Below the pieces are notes generated by a model. The model was not told the origin of the DNA, searched no databases, and saw only the letters and a list, made by a program, of their open reading frames with translations. Positions 24,601-35,928 of a stretch of DNA of 64,000 nt are shown piece by piece. This DNA comes from Isoetes taiwanensis. Its lineage: Eukaryota > Streptophyta > Lycopodiopsida > Isoetales > Isoetaceae. The stretch covers positions 10,434,134 through 10,498,133 of the forward strand of contig JAJEKV010000028.1 of the NCBI GenBank assembly GCA_021234155.1, read 5' to 3'. Numbering within the stretch: the stretch's first letter is position 1; every line of letters begins with the position of its first letter. Made by a program: the position numbers and the translations under genes.

Positions 24601-27600
24601 CCTAATTCATCTCCGGCTACGGCCCAATTTTGAATTTTCGGAGAAGGTCTAGGTCAAAGGGTTAGCATTAGAGCGGTCGGGGCAGCCCGTTGTTCGGGGG
24701 CCAGAACCTGGCACCCTTCCCAAGTCAAAACGAGGCCGGGACCTTGCGGGGGATCCCTCACAAGAGGGGAGAGTCCTGACCCCCGGGGCGGGATCCAAAA
24801 AGTTCGAGGCAGCCCTTCTGGCGGCGCTCCCCAAGGCTGCACGCTAATGACCACCCTCCGGAGCCGGTTCCCCTATCCGGCCGTTGGATCCTCCGTTCGG
24901 GGCCCCTCTTGGGAAGGTCAAAAGATTCCAGATCGGTCAGGAGAACTTGTCAAACCCTTGCGGGCGTCGATGTCGGCCTTGTAGAAACCCGCCTTTGTTT
25001 TGTCGTTAGGGCGCCGGGATGCTCGAGGAATGGCAAATAGACCACTGCCAAATCGTCCTAATGGCGAAATTACCCTAGGGAGCAAGTTACGGTCGGTTTT
25101 TGCGAAAGAAGGAAACACTCCGCCCTCCACGGACGGTATCGCATGCACATCCTAGGCCAATTGACTCTGAGTGTGATGGAAGTGAGCTACTTTGGCTTCT
25201 TGGAGTTCGGGTGGTCTTACGGCCCACGGAACTTTGGTCCCTCAGGCAATGTCGGCGTTAAGGTCCATTGGCGTAGTCGGATCAGCGATTCCGGAGCCGG
25301 AGGTCCCTCGTCCGTCCCGGGGCCTTGGGAGAGGAAATTTGGGGCAAGCAGCCTCGGGAGGGATTTTTGCAGGTCCAGCGCTCTGGCGTCAACACCCTAA
25401 CCCCACTTCAAGACCGCGCGCAAAGGTCGTCGAATCTGACGACAAGGAGAGGGCCTCCAAACGTAAACCACCCTCGTGGGTTGCGGGCTCTAGAAAGGGT
25501 TTACGTTTTGGGGGCGAGTCCTGGTCTGTTAACTTGGGACCTGCCGAAAGCAGCGGCCGAGAATACCGGAGCAAGGGGGAACTGACGGAGCGGAGTTTGG
25601 GCCTTTCCTCCTCCGATGTGGCAAAGTAGAAGTCGGGGGGCGCTTTTGCATGGCAAGACATTAAATAAATTCGCAATTAATGCATTGCACGAAAATAAAT
25701 TCGGTTTTTTGCCAGTAAGGATCCCTAATTCATCTCCAAAGCCACGGCCCAATTTTGAATTTTTGAGGAAGGTCTAGGTCAAAGGGTTAGCATTAGAGCG
25801 GTCCGGGCAGCCCGTTGCGGGGCAACGAGCTGGCAGCACCCTTCCCCAAGTCAAACGAGGCCGGGACCTTGCGGGGATCCCTCACAAGAGGGGAGAGTCC
25901 AGGACCCGGGAGGCGGGATCAAAAAAGTTCCCGAGGCAGCCCTTCTGGCGGCGCCCCCGGGGCTGCGCTAATGACCACCCTCCGGGCCGGTTCCCCTATC
26001 CGGCCGTTGGATCCTCCGTTCGGGGCCCCTCTTGGGAAGGTCCAAAAGATTCCAGATCGGTCCGGAGAACTTGTCAAACCGGGCCCGTCGATGTCGGCCT
26101 TGTAGAAACCGCCTTTGTTTTGTCGTTGGGCACAGGGATGCTCGGGAATGGCAAATAGACCACCGCCAAATCGTCCGGAATGGCGAAATTACCCTAGGGA
26201 GCAAGTTACACGGTCGGTTTTTGCGAAGAAGGAAAACACTCCGCCCTCCACGACGGTATCCCGCATGCACATCCTAGGCCAATTGACTACGAGTGTGATG
26301 GAAGTGAGCTACTTTGGCGCTTCTTGGAGTTCGGTGGTCTTCCTGGCGCGGAACTTGTCCCAGGGCAATGTCGGCGTTCGAGTCCATTGGCGAGTCGGAT
26401 CGCGATTGGGAGAGGAGGTGCGCCCGTCCGTCCCCGGGCCTTGGGGAGAGGAAATTTGGGGCAAGCGGCCTCGAGGGATTTTAGGGTCCAAGCTCAAGCG
26501 TCAACACCCCAACCCCACTTCAAGACCGCGGCGCAAGGTCCCGCCGAATCGACAAGGAGAGGGCCTCCAAACGTAAACCACGTGGGTTGCGGGCTCTAGA
26601 AGGGTTTACGTTTTGGGGGCGAGTCCCGGTCTGTTGCACTTGGGACTGGCGGCGGCGGCCAGAGAATACTGGAGCAAGGGGAACCGGCGGGCGGGAGTTT
26701 GGGCCTTTCCTCCTCCCGATGTGGCAAGTAGAAGTGAGGCTTTTGCAGTGGCAAGACATTAAGTAAATTCGCAATTAATGCATTGCACGAAAATAAATTC
26801 CGGTTTTGCCCGGTAGGATCCCTAATTCATCTCCGGCCACGGCCCAATTTTGAATTTTGGGAGAAGGTCTAGGTCAAAGGGTTAGCATTAGAGCGGTGGG
26901 GCAGCGGGTTGCGGGAAACCCGAGCTGGCACCCTTCCCCAAGTCAAGCGAGGCGGGGACCTTGCGGGGATCCCTCACAAGAGGGGAGAGTCCGGACCCGG
27001 GGAGGCGGGATCCAAAAGTTCCCGAGGCAGCCCTTCTGGCGGCTTCCCCGGGGCTGCGCTAATGACCACCCTCGGGGCAGGTTCCCCTATCCGGCCGTTG
27101 GATCCTCCGTTCGGGGGCCCCTCTTCGGGAAGGTCAAAAGATTCGGATCGGTCGGGAGAACTTGTCAAACCCAGCGGGGAAGTCTGATGTCGGCCTTGTA
27201 GAAACCGCCTTTGTTTTGTCGTTCGGGACGCAGGATGCTCGGGAATGGCAAATAGACCACGCCAAATCGTCGGAATGGCGAAATTACCCTAGGGAGCAAG
27301 TTACACGGTCGGTTTTGCGAAAGAAGGAAACACTCACGCCCTCCACGACAGTATCCCGCATGCACATCCTAGGCCAATTGACTACGAGTGTGATGGAAGT
27401 GAGCTACTTTGGCGCTTCTTGGAGTTCGGGTGGTCTTCTGGCCACGGAACTTGATCCCCAGGGCAATGTCGGCATTCCGAGTCCATTGGCGAGTCGATCA
27501 GCGATTCCAGGAGAGCCGAGGTCGCCTGTCCCGTCCCCAGGGCCTTGGGGAGAGGAAATTTGGGGCAAGCAGCCTCCGGAGGGATTTTAGGGTCCGCGCT

Positions 27601-30600
27601 CTGGCGTCAACACCCCAACCCCACTTCAAGACACGGCGCAAGGTCCCGGCCGAATCTGACAAGGAGAGGGCCTCCGAAACGTAAACCCTGTGGGTTGCCA
27701 GGCTCTAGAAGGGTTTACGTTTTGGGGGCCGAGTCCCCGTCTGTTGCACTTGGACCCTGGCCGAGAAGCGTGGCCCAGAATACGGAGCAAGGGGAACCGG
27801 GGAGCGGAGTTTGGGCCTTTCCTCCTCCCGATGTGGCAAGTAGAAGTCGGGGCGCTTTTGCGTGGCAAGACATTAAATTAATTCGCAATTAATGCATTGC
27901 CGCGAAAATAAATTCGGTTTTTGCCCGTAAGGATCCCTAATTCATCTCCGGCAGACACGGCCCAATTTTGAATTTTGAGGAGGGTCTAGGTCAAAGGGTT
28001 AGCATTAGAACGGTCGGGGCAGCCCGTTGCAGGGCAACCGAGCTGGCACCCTTCCCCAAGTCAAACGAGGCCAGGACCTTGCAGGGATCCCTCACAAGAG
28101 GGGAGAGTCCGGACCCCAGGAGGCGGGATCCAAAAAAGTTCCCGAGGCAGCCCTTCTGGCAGCTCCCCGGGCTGCACGCTAATGACCACCCTCCGGGGCC
28201 CTGGTTCCCCTATCCGGCCGTTGGATCCTCCGTTCAGGGGCCCCTCTTGGGAAGGTCCAAAAGATTCCGCATCGGTCCGGAGAACTTGTCAAACCCATGG
28301 GCGTCGATGTCGGCCTTGTAGAAACCGCATACCGTTTTTGTCGTTCGGGCAGGGGATGCTCGGAATGGCAAATAGACCCTGCCAAATCGTCAGGAATGGC
28401 GAAATTACCCTAGGGAGCAAGTTACACGGTCGGTTTTTGAAAGAAGGAAACACTCCACGCCCCACGACAAAAAGATCCCCGCATGCACATCCTAGGCCAA
28501 TTGACTCTGAGTGTGATGGAAGTGAGCTACTTTGGCTTCTTAGAGTTGGGGTGGTCTTACGGCCCACGGAACTTGGTCCCCGGGCAATGTCGACGTTCGA
28601 GTCCATTGGCGAGTCGGTCGCGATTCCGGAGGCGGAGGTCGCCCGTCCGGCCCCGGGGCCTTGGGGAGAGGAAATTTGGGGCAAGCGACCTCGGGAGGAT
28701 TTTAGGGTCCAGCTCAAGGTCAACACCCCAACCCCACTTCAAGACCTGCGGCGCAAGGTCCCGTAGAATCGACAAGGAGAGGGCCTCCAAACGTAAACCC
28801 TATGGGTTGCCAGGCTCTAGAAGGGTTTACGTTTTGGGGGCGAGAATCTGATGTTACACTTGGGACCTGGCCGAGAAGCGCGAGCCGAGAATATGGAGCA
28901 AGGGGAACCGGCGGAGCGGAGTTTGGGCCTTTCCTCCTCCCGATGTGGCAAGTAGAAGTCGGGGCTTTGCGATGGCAAGACATTCAGTAAATTCGCAATT
29001 AATGCATTGCACGAAAATAAATTCGGTTTTGCCGGTAGGATCCCTAATTCATCTCCGGCCACGGCCCAATTTTGGAATTTTCGGAGAAGGTCTAGGTCAA
29101 AGGGTTAGCATTAGAGCGGTCGGGGCAGCCCGTTGCGGGGAGCAACCGAGCCGGCACCCTTCCCCAAGTCAAACGAGGCCAGGACCTTGCAGGGATCCCT
29201 CACAAGAGGGGAGAGTCCGGACCCCAGGAGGCGGGATCCAAAAAAGTTCCCGAGGCAGCCCTTCCTGGCAGCGCTCCCCCCGGGGCTGCACGCTAATGAC
29301 CACCCTCCCGGAGCCCGGTTCCCCTATCCGACCGTTGGATCCTCCGTTCAGGGGCCCCTCTTCGGGAAGGTCCAAAAGATTCCTGATCGGTCGGGAGAAC
29401 TTGTCAAACCCTTGGCGTCGATGTCGGCCTTGTAGAAACCGCCTTTGTTTTGTCGTTCGAGACGCAGGATGCTCGAATGGCAAATAGACCCTGCCAAATC
29501 GTCCGGAATGGCGAAATTACCCTAGGGAGCAAGTTACACGGTCGGTTTTGCGAAAGAAGGAAACACTCACGCCCTCCACGACAGTATCCCGCATGCACAT
29601 CCTAGGCCAATTGACTACGAGTGTGATGGAAGTGAGCTACTTTGGCGCTTCTTGGAGTTCGGGTGGTCTTCTGGCCACGGAACTTGGTCCCCAGGGCAAT
29701 GTCGACGTTCTGAGTCCATTGGCAGAGTCAGATCGCGATTCCGGAGAGCGGAGGTCGCCCGTCCGTCCCCAGGGCCTTGGGGAGAGGAAATTTGGGGCAA
29801 GCAGCCTCCGGAGGGATTTTAGGGTCCGCGCTCTGGCGTCAACACCCCAACCCCACTTCAAGACACGGCGCAAGGTCCCGGCCGAATCTGACAAGGAGAG
29901 GGCCTCCGAAACGTAAACCCTGTGGGTTGCCAGGCTCTAGAAGGGTTTACGTTTTGGGGGCCGAGTCCTGGTCTGTTGCACTTGGGACCTGGCCGAGAAG
30001 CAGCAGCCGAGAATACGGAGCAAGGGGAACTGACGGAGCGGAGTTTGGGCCTTTCCTCCTCCCGATGTGGCAAGTAGAAGTCGGGGGGCGCTTTTGCAGT
30101 GGCAAGACATTCGTAAATTCGCAATTAATGCATTGCACGAAAATAAATTCCGGTTTTTTGCCAGCGGGATCCCTAATTCATCTCCAGCACACGGCCCAAT
30201 TTTCGGAATTTTCGGAGAAGGTCTAGGTCAAAGGGTTAGCATTAGAACGGTCGGGGCAGCCCGTTGCAGGGCAACCGAGCTGGCACCCTTCCCCAAGTCA
30301 AACGAGGCCAGGACCTTGCAGGGATCCCTCACAAGAGGGGAGAGTCCAGGACCCGGGCGGGATCCAAAAAGTTCCCCGAGGCAGCCCTTCTGGCGGCGCC
30401 CCCGGGCTGCACGCTAATGACCACCCTCCGGGCCGGTTCCCTATCCGGCCGTTGGATCCTCCGTTCGGGGGCCCCTCTTGGGAAGGTCCAAAAGATTCCA
30501 GATCGGTCCGGAGAACTTGTCAAACCGCTGGCGTCCCGATGTCGGCCTTGTAGAAACCGCCTTTGTTTTGTCGTTCGGGACACCGGGATGCTCCGGGAAT

Positions 30601-32010
30601 GGCAAATAGACCCGCCAAATCGTCCGGAATGGCGAAATTACCCTAGGGAGCAAGTTACCGCGGTCGGTTTTTGCGAAGAAGGAAACACTCACGCCCTCCA
30701 CGACAAGTATCCCGCATGCACATCCTAGGCCAATTGACTACGAAAGTGTGATGGAAGTGAGCTACTTTGGCGCTTTTGGAGTTGGTGGTCTTCCCGCCCG
30801 CGGAACTTGGTCCCCAGGCAATGTCGGCGTTCCGAGTCCATTGGCGAGTCAGATCGCGATTCCAGGAGCTGAGGTCGCCCGTCCCCCCCCGTGGCCTTGG
30901 GAGAGGAAATTTGGGGCAAGCAGCCTCCAGGAGGGGATTTTAGGGTCCGGCCCGCTTCAACACACCCCAACCCCACTTCAAGACCGTCGCCGCAAGGTCC
31001 CGCCGACCGACAAGGAGAGGGCCTCAAACGTAAACCCCCGTGGGTTGCCGGGCTCTAGAAGGGTTTACGTTTTGGGGCCGAAGTCCCTGGTCTTCCAGCT
31101 GGCCACCTAACTTGATCCCCGTGGCAATGTCGGCATTCTTCCGAGTCCATTGGCGAGCCAAATCGCTGGGTTCCAGTGAGGGAGGTTGCGCGTCCTTCCC
31201 CGTGGCCTTGGGGAGAGGAAATTCGGGCAAGCGGCTTGAGCCCGAGGGATTTTAGTGTCCGCTTCGCTCAAGGTCAACACCCCAACTCCACTTCAAGACA
31301 TGGCGCCAAAGTCCCTACCGAATCGACAAGGAGAGGGCCTCCAAACGTAAACCCCGTGGGTTGCCGTGCTCTAGAAGGGTTTACGTTTTGGGGGTGATGA
31401 GTCCTGGTCTTTTGGCCCGCGGAACTTGGTTTCCGAGCAATGTCAACGTTCAGAGTCCATTGGCGAGCCAAATCGGTTCGGAGAGGGAGGTTGCCCGCTC
31501 TTCCCCGTGGCCTTAGGGAGAGAAATTTGGGGAAAGCAGCCTCGGAGGGATTTTAGGGTCCAAGGCCTCGGCGCCAACACCCCAACTCCACTTCAAGACA
31601 CGTCGCTAGGTCCCGGCCGAATCTGACAAGGAGAGGGCCTCCGAAACGTAAACCCGTGGAGTTGCCAGGCTCTAGAAGGGTTTACGTTTTGGGGGCCGAG
31701 TCCTAGTCTGTTGCAGTTGGAACGTGGCCGAGAAGCTGCGGCCGAGAACGCATAGCAAGGGGAACTGACGGAACGGAGTTTGGACCTGTCCTCCTCCCGA
31801 TGTGGCAATTAGAAGTCGGGGGGCGCTTTTGCAGTGGCAACACACGATTAAATTCATAATTAATGCATTGCACGAAAATAAATTCTGATTTTTTGCCAGC
31901 TGGATCCCTAATTCATCTCCGGCCACGGCCCAATTTTGAATTTTTGGAGAAGGTCTAGGTCAAAGGGTTAGCATTAGAATCGTCGGGCAGCCCGCTCTTG
32001 AGGCAACCGA
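18663..32010 (+). repeat. Satellite array, ~1.11-kb unit, about 12 units
   Basis: Head-to-tail GC-rich satellite. The anchor GGTCTAGGTCAAAG occurs at about 19108, 20216, 21303, 22427, 23542, 24646, 25771, 26866, 27983, 29089, 30220 and 31952. Spacings are 1,087-1,131, except the last (1,732), which contains an internal triplication. Each unit carries CTCACAAGAG, ACCCTAGGGAGCAAGTTA, ATCCTAGGCCAATTGACT, GATGGAAGTGAGCTACTTTG, a GTAAACC…GGTTTAC hairpin, GATGTGGCAAGTAGAAG and GCAATTAATGCATTGC. The array begins mid-unit at GGGCCTTGGGAGAGG and ends mid-unit at GGCAACCGAGCTGA. Long plus-strand frames (up to 286 codons at 21,218-22,078) are repeat shadows. Confidence 0.97.
30790..31700 (+). repeat. 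Triplicated ~305-base segment inside last satellite unit
   Basis: The part of the unit from GGAACTTGG through AGTCCATTGGCGAG, the ACTTCAAGAC text and the GTAAACC/GGTTTAC hairpin is present three times (starting about 30,798, 31,103 and 31,415), which makes the last unit ~620 bases too long. The joins fall where the normal unit has CCTGGTCT after the hairpin and GGTGGTCTT before GGAACTTGG, so TGGTCT microhomology probably guided the duplication. Confidence 0.85.
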
Positions 32011-32340
32011 GCTGATTTGGAAGATTTGGAAGATGCAGTTGACTTCAAGCCACAAAGAAACATAAATTTAGTGGCTGCTTCTATCAGTCAGGTTGGAGAA
32101 AAAATCCAAGCTGACTGTCCATCACAAACTTCTAAGAATGTGCATTTGAAAGATTTAGAACATGGAAGTGTCCCATTTGTAAGAGCTACAGGAGAGTCCA
32201 AACCACAAATAATCTCGGAAAGGCGGTTCTACCAAATTCAAAGTCGAAATGTCGCAAAACCTCAGGCTCGAAATGGCAAATCGAATCAAGAAGGCGATAT
32301 CCAAAAAAGAATGCAAAATATCTTCAAGAATCCTTCGTGA
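32011..32340 (+). CDS. Orphan C-terminal coding fragment fused to satellite
   Basis: An open frame enters directly from the satellite (GCAACCGAGCTGA) and runs to a TGA at 32,338-32,340. It encodes about 110 residues rich in acidic and amide residues (EDLEDAVDFKPQRNI, GEKIQADCPSQTSKN, RRFYQIQSRNVAKPQ). Codon use and composition are protein-like and unlike the satellite. No family is recognised. It has no start codon of its own that can be trusted; the first Met is at 32,017. Most likely it is the tail of a captured host gene whose upstream part was replaced by the array. Confidence 0.4.
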   Translation, partial: ADLEDLEDAVDFKPQRNINLVAASISQVGEKIQADCPSQTSKNVHLKDLEHGSVPFVRATGESKPQIISERRFYQIQSRNVAKPQARNGKSNQEGDIQKRMQNIFKNPS

Positions 32341-32365
32341 TCATGTTCATGCATATGTATCAATG

Positions 32366-33000
32366 CTAGATTGTACCCAAGAGAAAATATAACAATGTAC
32401 AAAACATAGGTTTATTGAACAAAAGATCACTTGAACAATTCAAAGATACTCCTCCTCGAGCTTGGCTTATAGTTTCTATCGTGAAGTCCTCCACTTGTCC
32501 ATCCCCTTTGAACCATAGCTCCATGTCAAGTATGTCCGCATCAGCCATGCACATGTCGACGCTAGTATCATGTTAATGTTTTTTTCCCCGTGGTGCTTCC
32601 AAACCCTGACCATCTTTTCAAGAAGCACCCTCATCATGCTAGGCAGCTCACTGGTTCCTAGCAATTTGGTCAGTGCCTTCTCACCAATCACATACTTCTT
32701 TAACACTTTCATCCGATGGATCGTTGTTTCATAGTCCTCATCTTCGAAAGTGGAGGAGGGGTTCCGCGGAGGATTCCCTTCCTTCTCATGCCCTCGACGG
32801 CTCCTACACCAAGCTATAGATTAGAAAATAGATAAAATACAATAAAGTGTATAAACTACAGAGTGTAGCCTTACTTGTGAAGACAGGTTCCATATCTCTC
32901 TGCTCTTGAATCCTCATCTCCTCCTCCCTCCTGAATCTGGTTCAAGCGTCCGAAGCATACCTTCCATGGCCATGTATCCCAAAAGCAATAAAGAAAAACT
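32366..33000 (-). pseudogene. Unidentified minus-strand coding remnant
   Basis: From about 32,800 to 32,476 a frame reads DEDYETTIHRMKVLKKYVIG, then LLGTSELPSMMRVLLEKMVR and KHHGEKNINMILAS. After a one-base slip, 32,554-32,366 continues DADILDMELWFKGDGQVEDF. A possible small upstream exon with LEPDSGG-type sequence lies near 32,890-32,960. The two frames clearly belong to one broken protein. I do not recognise the family; its placement inside the CACTA on the transposase strand leaves open a transposon or a captured host origin. Confidence 0.45.
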
Positions 33001-33104
33001 CTCACAATAATCGCAATGAAAAACTAGGATCCGAGGATCGCTCGCAATACTCAAATCATAAAAAGAAATGGGAAAAATGAAAGCCGGGCGATGACTTTTA
33101 AAGA

Positions 33105-33195
33105 AATGAGACGTCGTTTTAAGGCGATAGACGCCGCTTAACGACGCTTAAAGGTCGTTTAACGGCGTCTATAACGACGTTCTCGGCTATAACGA
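33105..33195. repeat. GTCGTT/AACGAC cluster
   Basis: Dense GACGTCGTTTTAAGGCG, CGCTTAACGACGC and GGTCGTTTAACGGCG motifs, the same family as the CACTA subterminal repeats, placed internally. Just downstream on the plus strand is CCATATATATTGCC (about 33,239), a plausible TATA element ahead of the coding-like sequence at 33,350. Confidence 0.65.
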
Positions 33196-33349
33196 CGTCG
33201 TCATGAAATTTGTTTTTGTTTTCGGTATCTTTGAGATGCCATATATATTGCCCTATTAGTCCTCCGGCTTCTCCCACGCCCTCCGTCCCTCTCGCTCCTG
33301 CGCCCTCCGGCTTCCTCCTCCTCCTCCTTCGTCCGGAGCTCCTCACCTA

Positions 33350-33489
33350 CATCCGCCATGGCCGCTTCTCCGATGCATGCCCGCTTGATCTGCACTGAGG
33401 CCGTGGCAGCGCTGCTGAGCACCCGAATCGCCTCGATCGAAAGTGGCTAGAGACGAACCTAACCCAAGAAAGGCCGGAGTTCAAGCAAG
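33350..33489 (+). pseudogene. Left half of an ORF split by nested CACTA
   Basis: The plus strand has ATG in CGCCATGGCCGC at about 33,356 and protein-like text, but in more than one frame. In the frame ending at the insertion it reads SKVARDEPNPRKAGVQ. With one AAG removed it continues in frame after 42,857 as AMTKLRDRGQERPRSHYWEA. The family is not recognised. It is evidence that the site was a continuous coding-like sequence before the nested element arrived. Confidence 0.45.
33487..33489. repeat. Target site duplication AAG (left)
   Basis: AAG directly before the CACAACCACCCCAA terminus at 33,490. The partner AAG is at 42,855-42,857. Confidence 0.7.
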
Positions 33490-33539
33490 CACAACCACCC
33501 CAATTCTGGGACCACACTTAAAAACAACAGTTAAAAAAA

Positions 33540-34840
33540 GACCACATGTCGTTGTTCAAAAAAATCTACATGTGGTTATGTGGAGGTGTGGTTTATTAAG
33601 AAGGCGGTGTAGTTTTTTTTAAGGAGCTATAGTTTTTTTTTTTTGAAGATGTGGTCTTTTTTTTAGGTCTTGGTTTTTAAAGGAAGTGTTGTTTTTTTTT
33701 TAAAGAGGGTGTTGTTTTTAAGAAGGCGTTGTTTTTTGAGGTGTGGTTTATAACTAGGTGTAGTTTTTAAGTAGTTGTTTTTTATGGAAGTGTAGTTTTT
33801 TGAGGTGTGGTTTATAAGGAGGTGTAGTTTTAAAGTGGTTGTTTTTTAAGGAAGTATAGTTTTCTGAAGTGGTGTGATTTTTTTAATCGAGGTGTTGTTT
33901 TTTGAGGTGTGGTTTATAAGCAAGTGTAGTTTTTAAATAGCTGTTTTTTAAAGAAGTATGGTTTTTTAAAGTGTGGTTTATAAGTGGGTGTAGTTTTTAA
34001 GTGGCTGTTTTTTTAATGAAGTATGGTTTTATGAAGTTTAGATGTAGTTTTAAGTGGTTGTTTTTTTAAGAAGTGTGGTTTTCTGAAGTGGTGTGGTTTA
34101 TAACTAGGTAGTAGCTATTTATTAAGGAAGTTTGGTTTTTTGAGGTGTGATTTATAACTAGGGGTAGTTTCTAAGTAGCTGTTTTTTTAAAGGAAGTATG
34201 GTTTTTTGAGGCTTGACCATGCCAAAGTAGCTCAAACAGACTGTTTATATAACTAGGTGTAGTTTTAAGTAGTTGTTTTATATGGAAGTATAATTTTTAG
34301 AAGTGTGGTTTATAGTGACGTGTAGTTTTTAAGTGGTTGTTTTTTAAGGAAGTATGGTTTTATGAAGTGGTGTGATTTTTTTAATTGAGATGTTGTTTTT
34401 TGAGGTGTGGTTTATAAGTGGGTGTAGTTTTTAAATGGTCGTTTTTTTAAATAAGTATGGTTTTTTTGAAGTGTGGTTTATTTAAGCCGGTGTAGTTTTT
34501 TTTAGTGGCCATTTTTAATGAAATATGATTTTCTGAAGTGGTGTAGTTTATAATTAGGTGTAGTTTTTAAGAAGCTATTTTTAAGGAAGTATGATTTTTT
34601 TAGGTGTGGTTTATATAACTAGGTGTAGTTTTTAAGTAGCTGTTTTTTAAAGTAAGTATGGTTTTTTTAGGTGTGGTTTATAAGTAGGTGTAGTTTTTAA
34701 GTGGCTTTTTTCTAAAGAAGTGTGGTTTTCTGAAGTGGTGTGGTTTATAACAAGGTGTAGTTTTTACGTAGCTATTTCTTAAGGAAGTATAGTTTTTTTG
34801 AGGTGTTTTTGAGGCTATTTCTTAAGCAAAGCACCACCAC
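33540..34840 (+). repeat. T/G-rich ~65-base tandem array (left subterminal)
   Basis: About 18-20 degenerate copies of a unit containing GGTGTGGTTTATAA, GGTGTAGTTTTTAAG, GCTGTTTTTTAA and GGAAGTATGGTTTT. The reverse complement of this composition appears at 42.0-42.83 kb at the other end of the nested element. The plus strand is almost free of C. Confidence 0.9.
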
Positions 34841-34921
34841 TTGGAATATTGTTTGTGTGCTCAAATTTGGAAATGTATCGTATTGTTTTACATTAAAAAA
34901 TACCTGAAAAATACCTTCAAC

Positions 34922-35655
34922 GGTTAGATCCAAGGTGGCTCAAACATGCCACGCGGGCTCCAACATGCCACATGGCCTCCAACATGCCAAGGTGGCTCAA
35001 GCATGCCACCCGGGTCAAACATACCAAGATGGCCCAAACATGCCACGCAGGCTCCTACATGCCACCTATAGGCTCCAACATGCCACCTAGGCTCCAACAT
35101 GCCAAGGTGCCACAAACATGCCATCTAGGCTCCAATATGCCACCTAGGATCCAACATGCCAAGGTGGCTCAAACATGCCATATGGGCTCCAACATGCCAC
35201 CTCGGCTAGAACATGCCAAGGTGGCTCAAACATGCCACCTAGGCTCCAACATGTCACCTAGACTCAAACATGCCAAGGTGGCTCAAAAATTCCACGCGCT
35301 CCAACATGCCACCTAGGCTCCAACATGCCAAGGTGGCTCAAATATGTCGTGGGCTCCAACATAACACCTAGGCTCAAACATGCCAAGGTGGCTCAAACAT
35401 GCCACGTGGGCTCCAACATGCCAACATGTCTCAAACATGCCATCTAGGCTCCAACATGCCAAGGTGGCTCAAACATGCCATGTGGGCTCCAACGTGCCAT
35501 CTAGGCTCCAACCTGCCAAGGTGGCTCAAGCATGCCGCCTAGGGCAACGCGAAATGTCCAATATGCCACATAGGCTCCAACATGCCAAGGTGGCTCATAC
35601 ATGTGACGGGGCTCCAACATGCCAAGGTGGCTCAAACATGCCACGCTGTGCTAGA
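34922..35655 (+). repeat. CAACATGCCA minisatellite
   Basis: About 40 copies of an 18-19-base module (GGCTCCAACATGCCACCTA / GGCTCAAACATGCCAAGGT), arranged mostly as 54-57-base higher-order triplets. Because 54 and 57 are multiples of three, long repetitive frames appear on both strands (LQHAKVAQTCH-type), but they are by-products. Two more copies occur at about 39,940-39,975. Confidence 0.92.
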
Positions 35656-35662
35656 TATAGAC

Positions 35663-35885
35663 TCAAAATGTAAACCCCCGTGAGTTACTAGGTTCTTGAA
35701 GGGTTTACGTTTTGAAGCTTGAGTTTTCATCACTTGAACCGAGGATTTGGACGGGGAGTTGCAATTGGTAATGTGGAGCAAAGAGAACTAACAAAATTGA
35801 TTTTGGATTTATTCTCTTCCCGATCCGTGATTTAGAATTCAATAGCGCTTTTGCAAGAGCAATCATGTTTGGGACAATTCGGGAT
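35663..35885 (+). repeat. Diverged satellite 3' segment, forward copy
   Basis: Corresponds to the satellite segment from the GTAAACC…GGTTTAC hairpin through GATGTGGCAAGTAGAAG and GCTTTTGC, here as ATGTAAACC…GGGTTTACGTTTTG, TCTTCCCGATCCGTGA and GCGCTTTTGCAAGAGC. Identity is much lower than between array units, so this copy is old. Confidence 0.75.
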
Positions 35886-35928
35886 GGCCGGTAGACTGAA
35901 ACTCCATTTTTTAGGTGGTCATGTCTCT

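Noticed and set aside
1-32010. Ribosomal DNA or 5S spacer as the origin of the 1.1-kb satellite
   Set aside because: The period and GC content suggested it, but I recognise no rRNA or tRNA core sequence in any unit.
34922-35655. CRISPR-like array
   Set aside because: Regular repeats are present, but the 'spacers' are the same module with point changes; there are no cas genes and the DNA is clearly plant.
34972-35673. Cysteine/histidine repeat protein read from the minisatellite
   Set aside because: The frame exists only because the module period is a multiple of three. Both strands show similar frames and there are no start, stop or splice signals.
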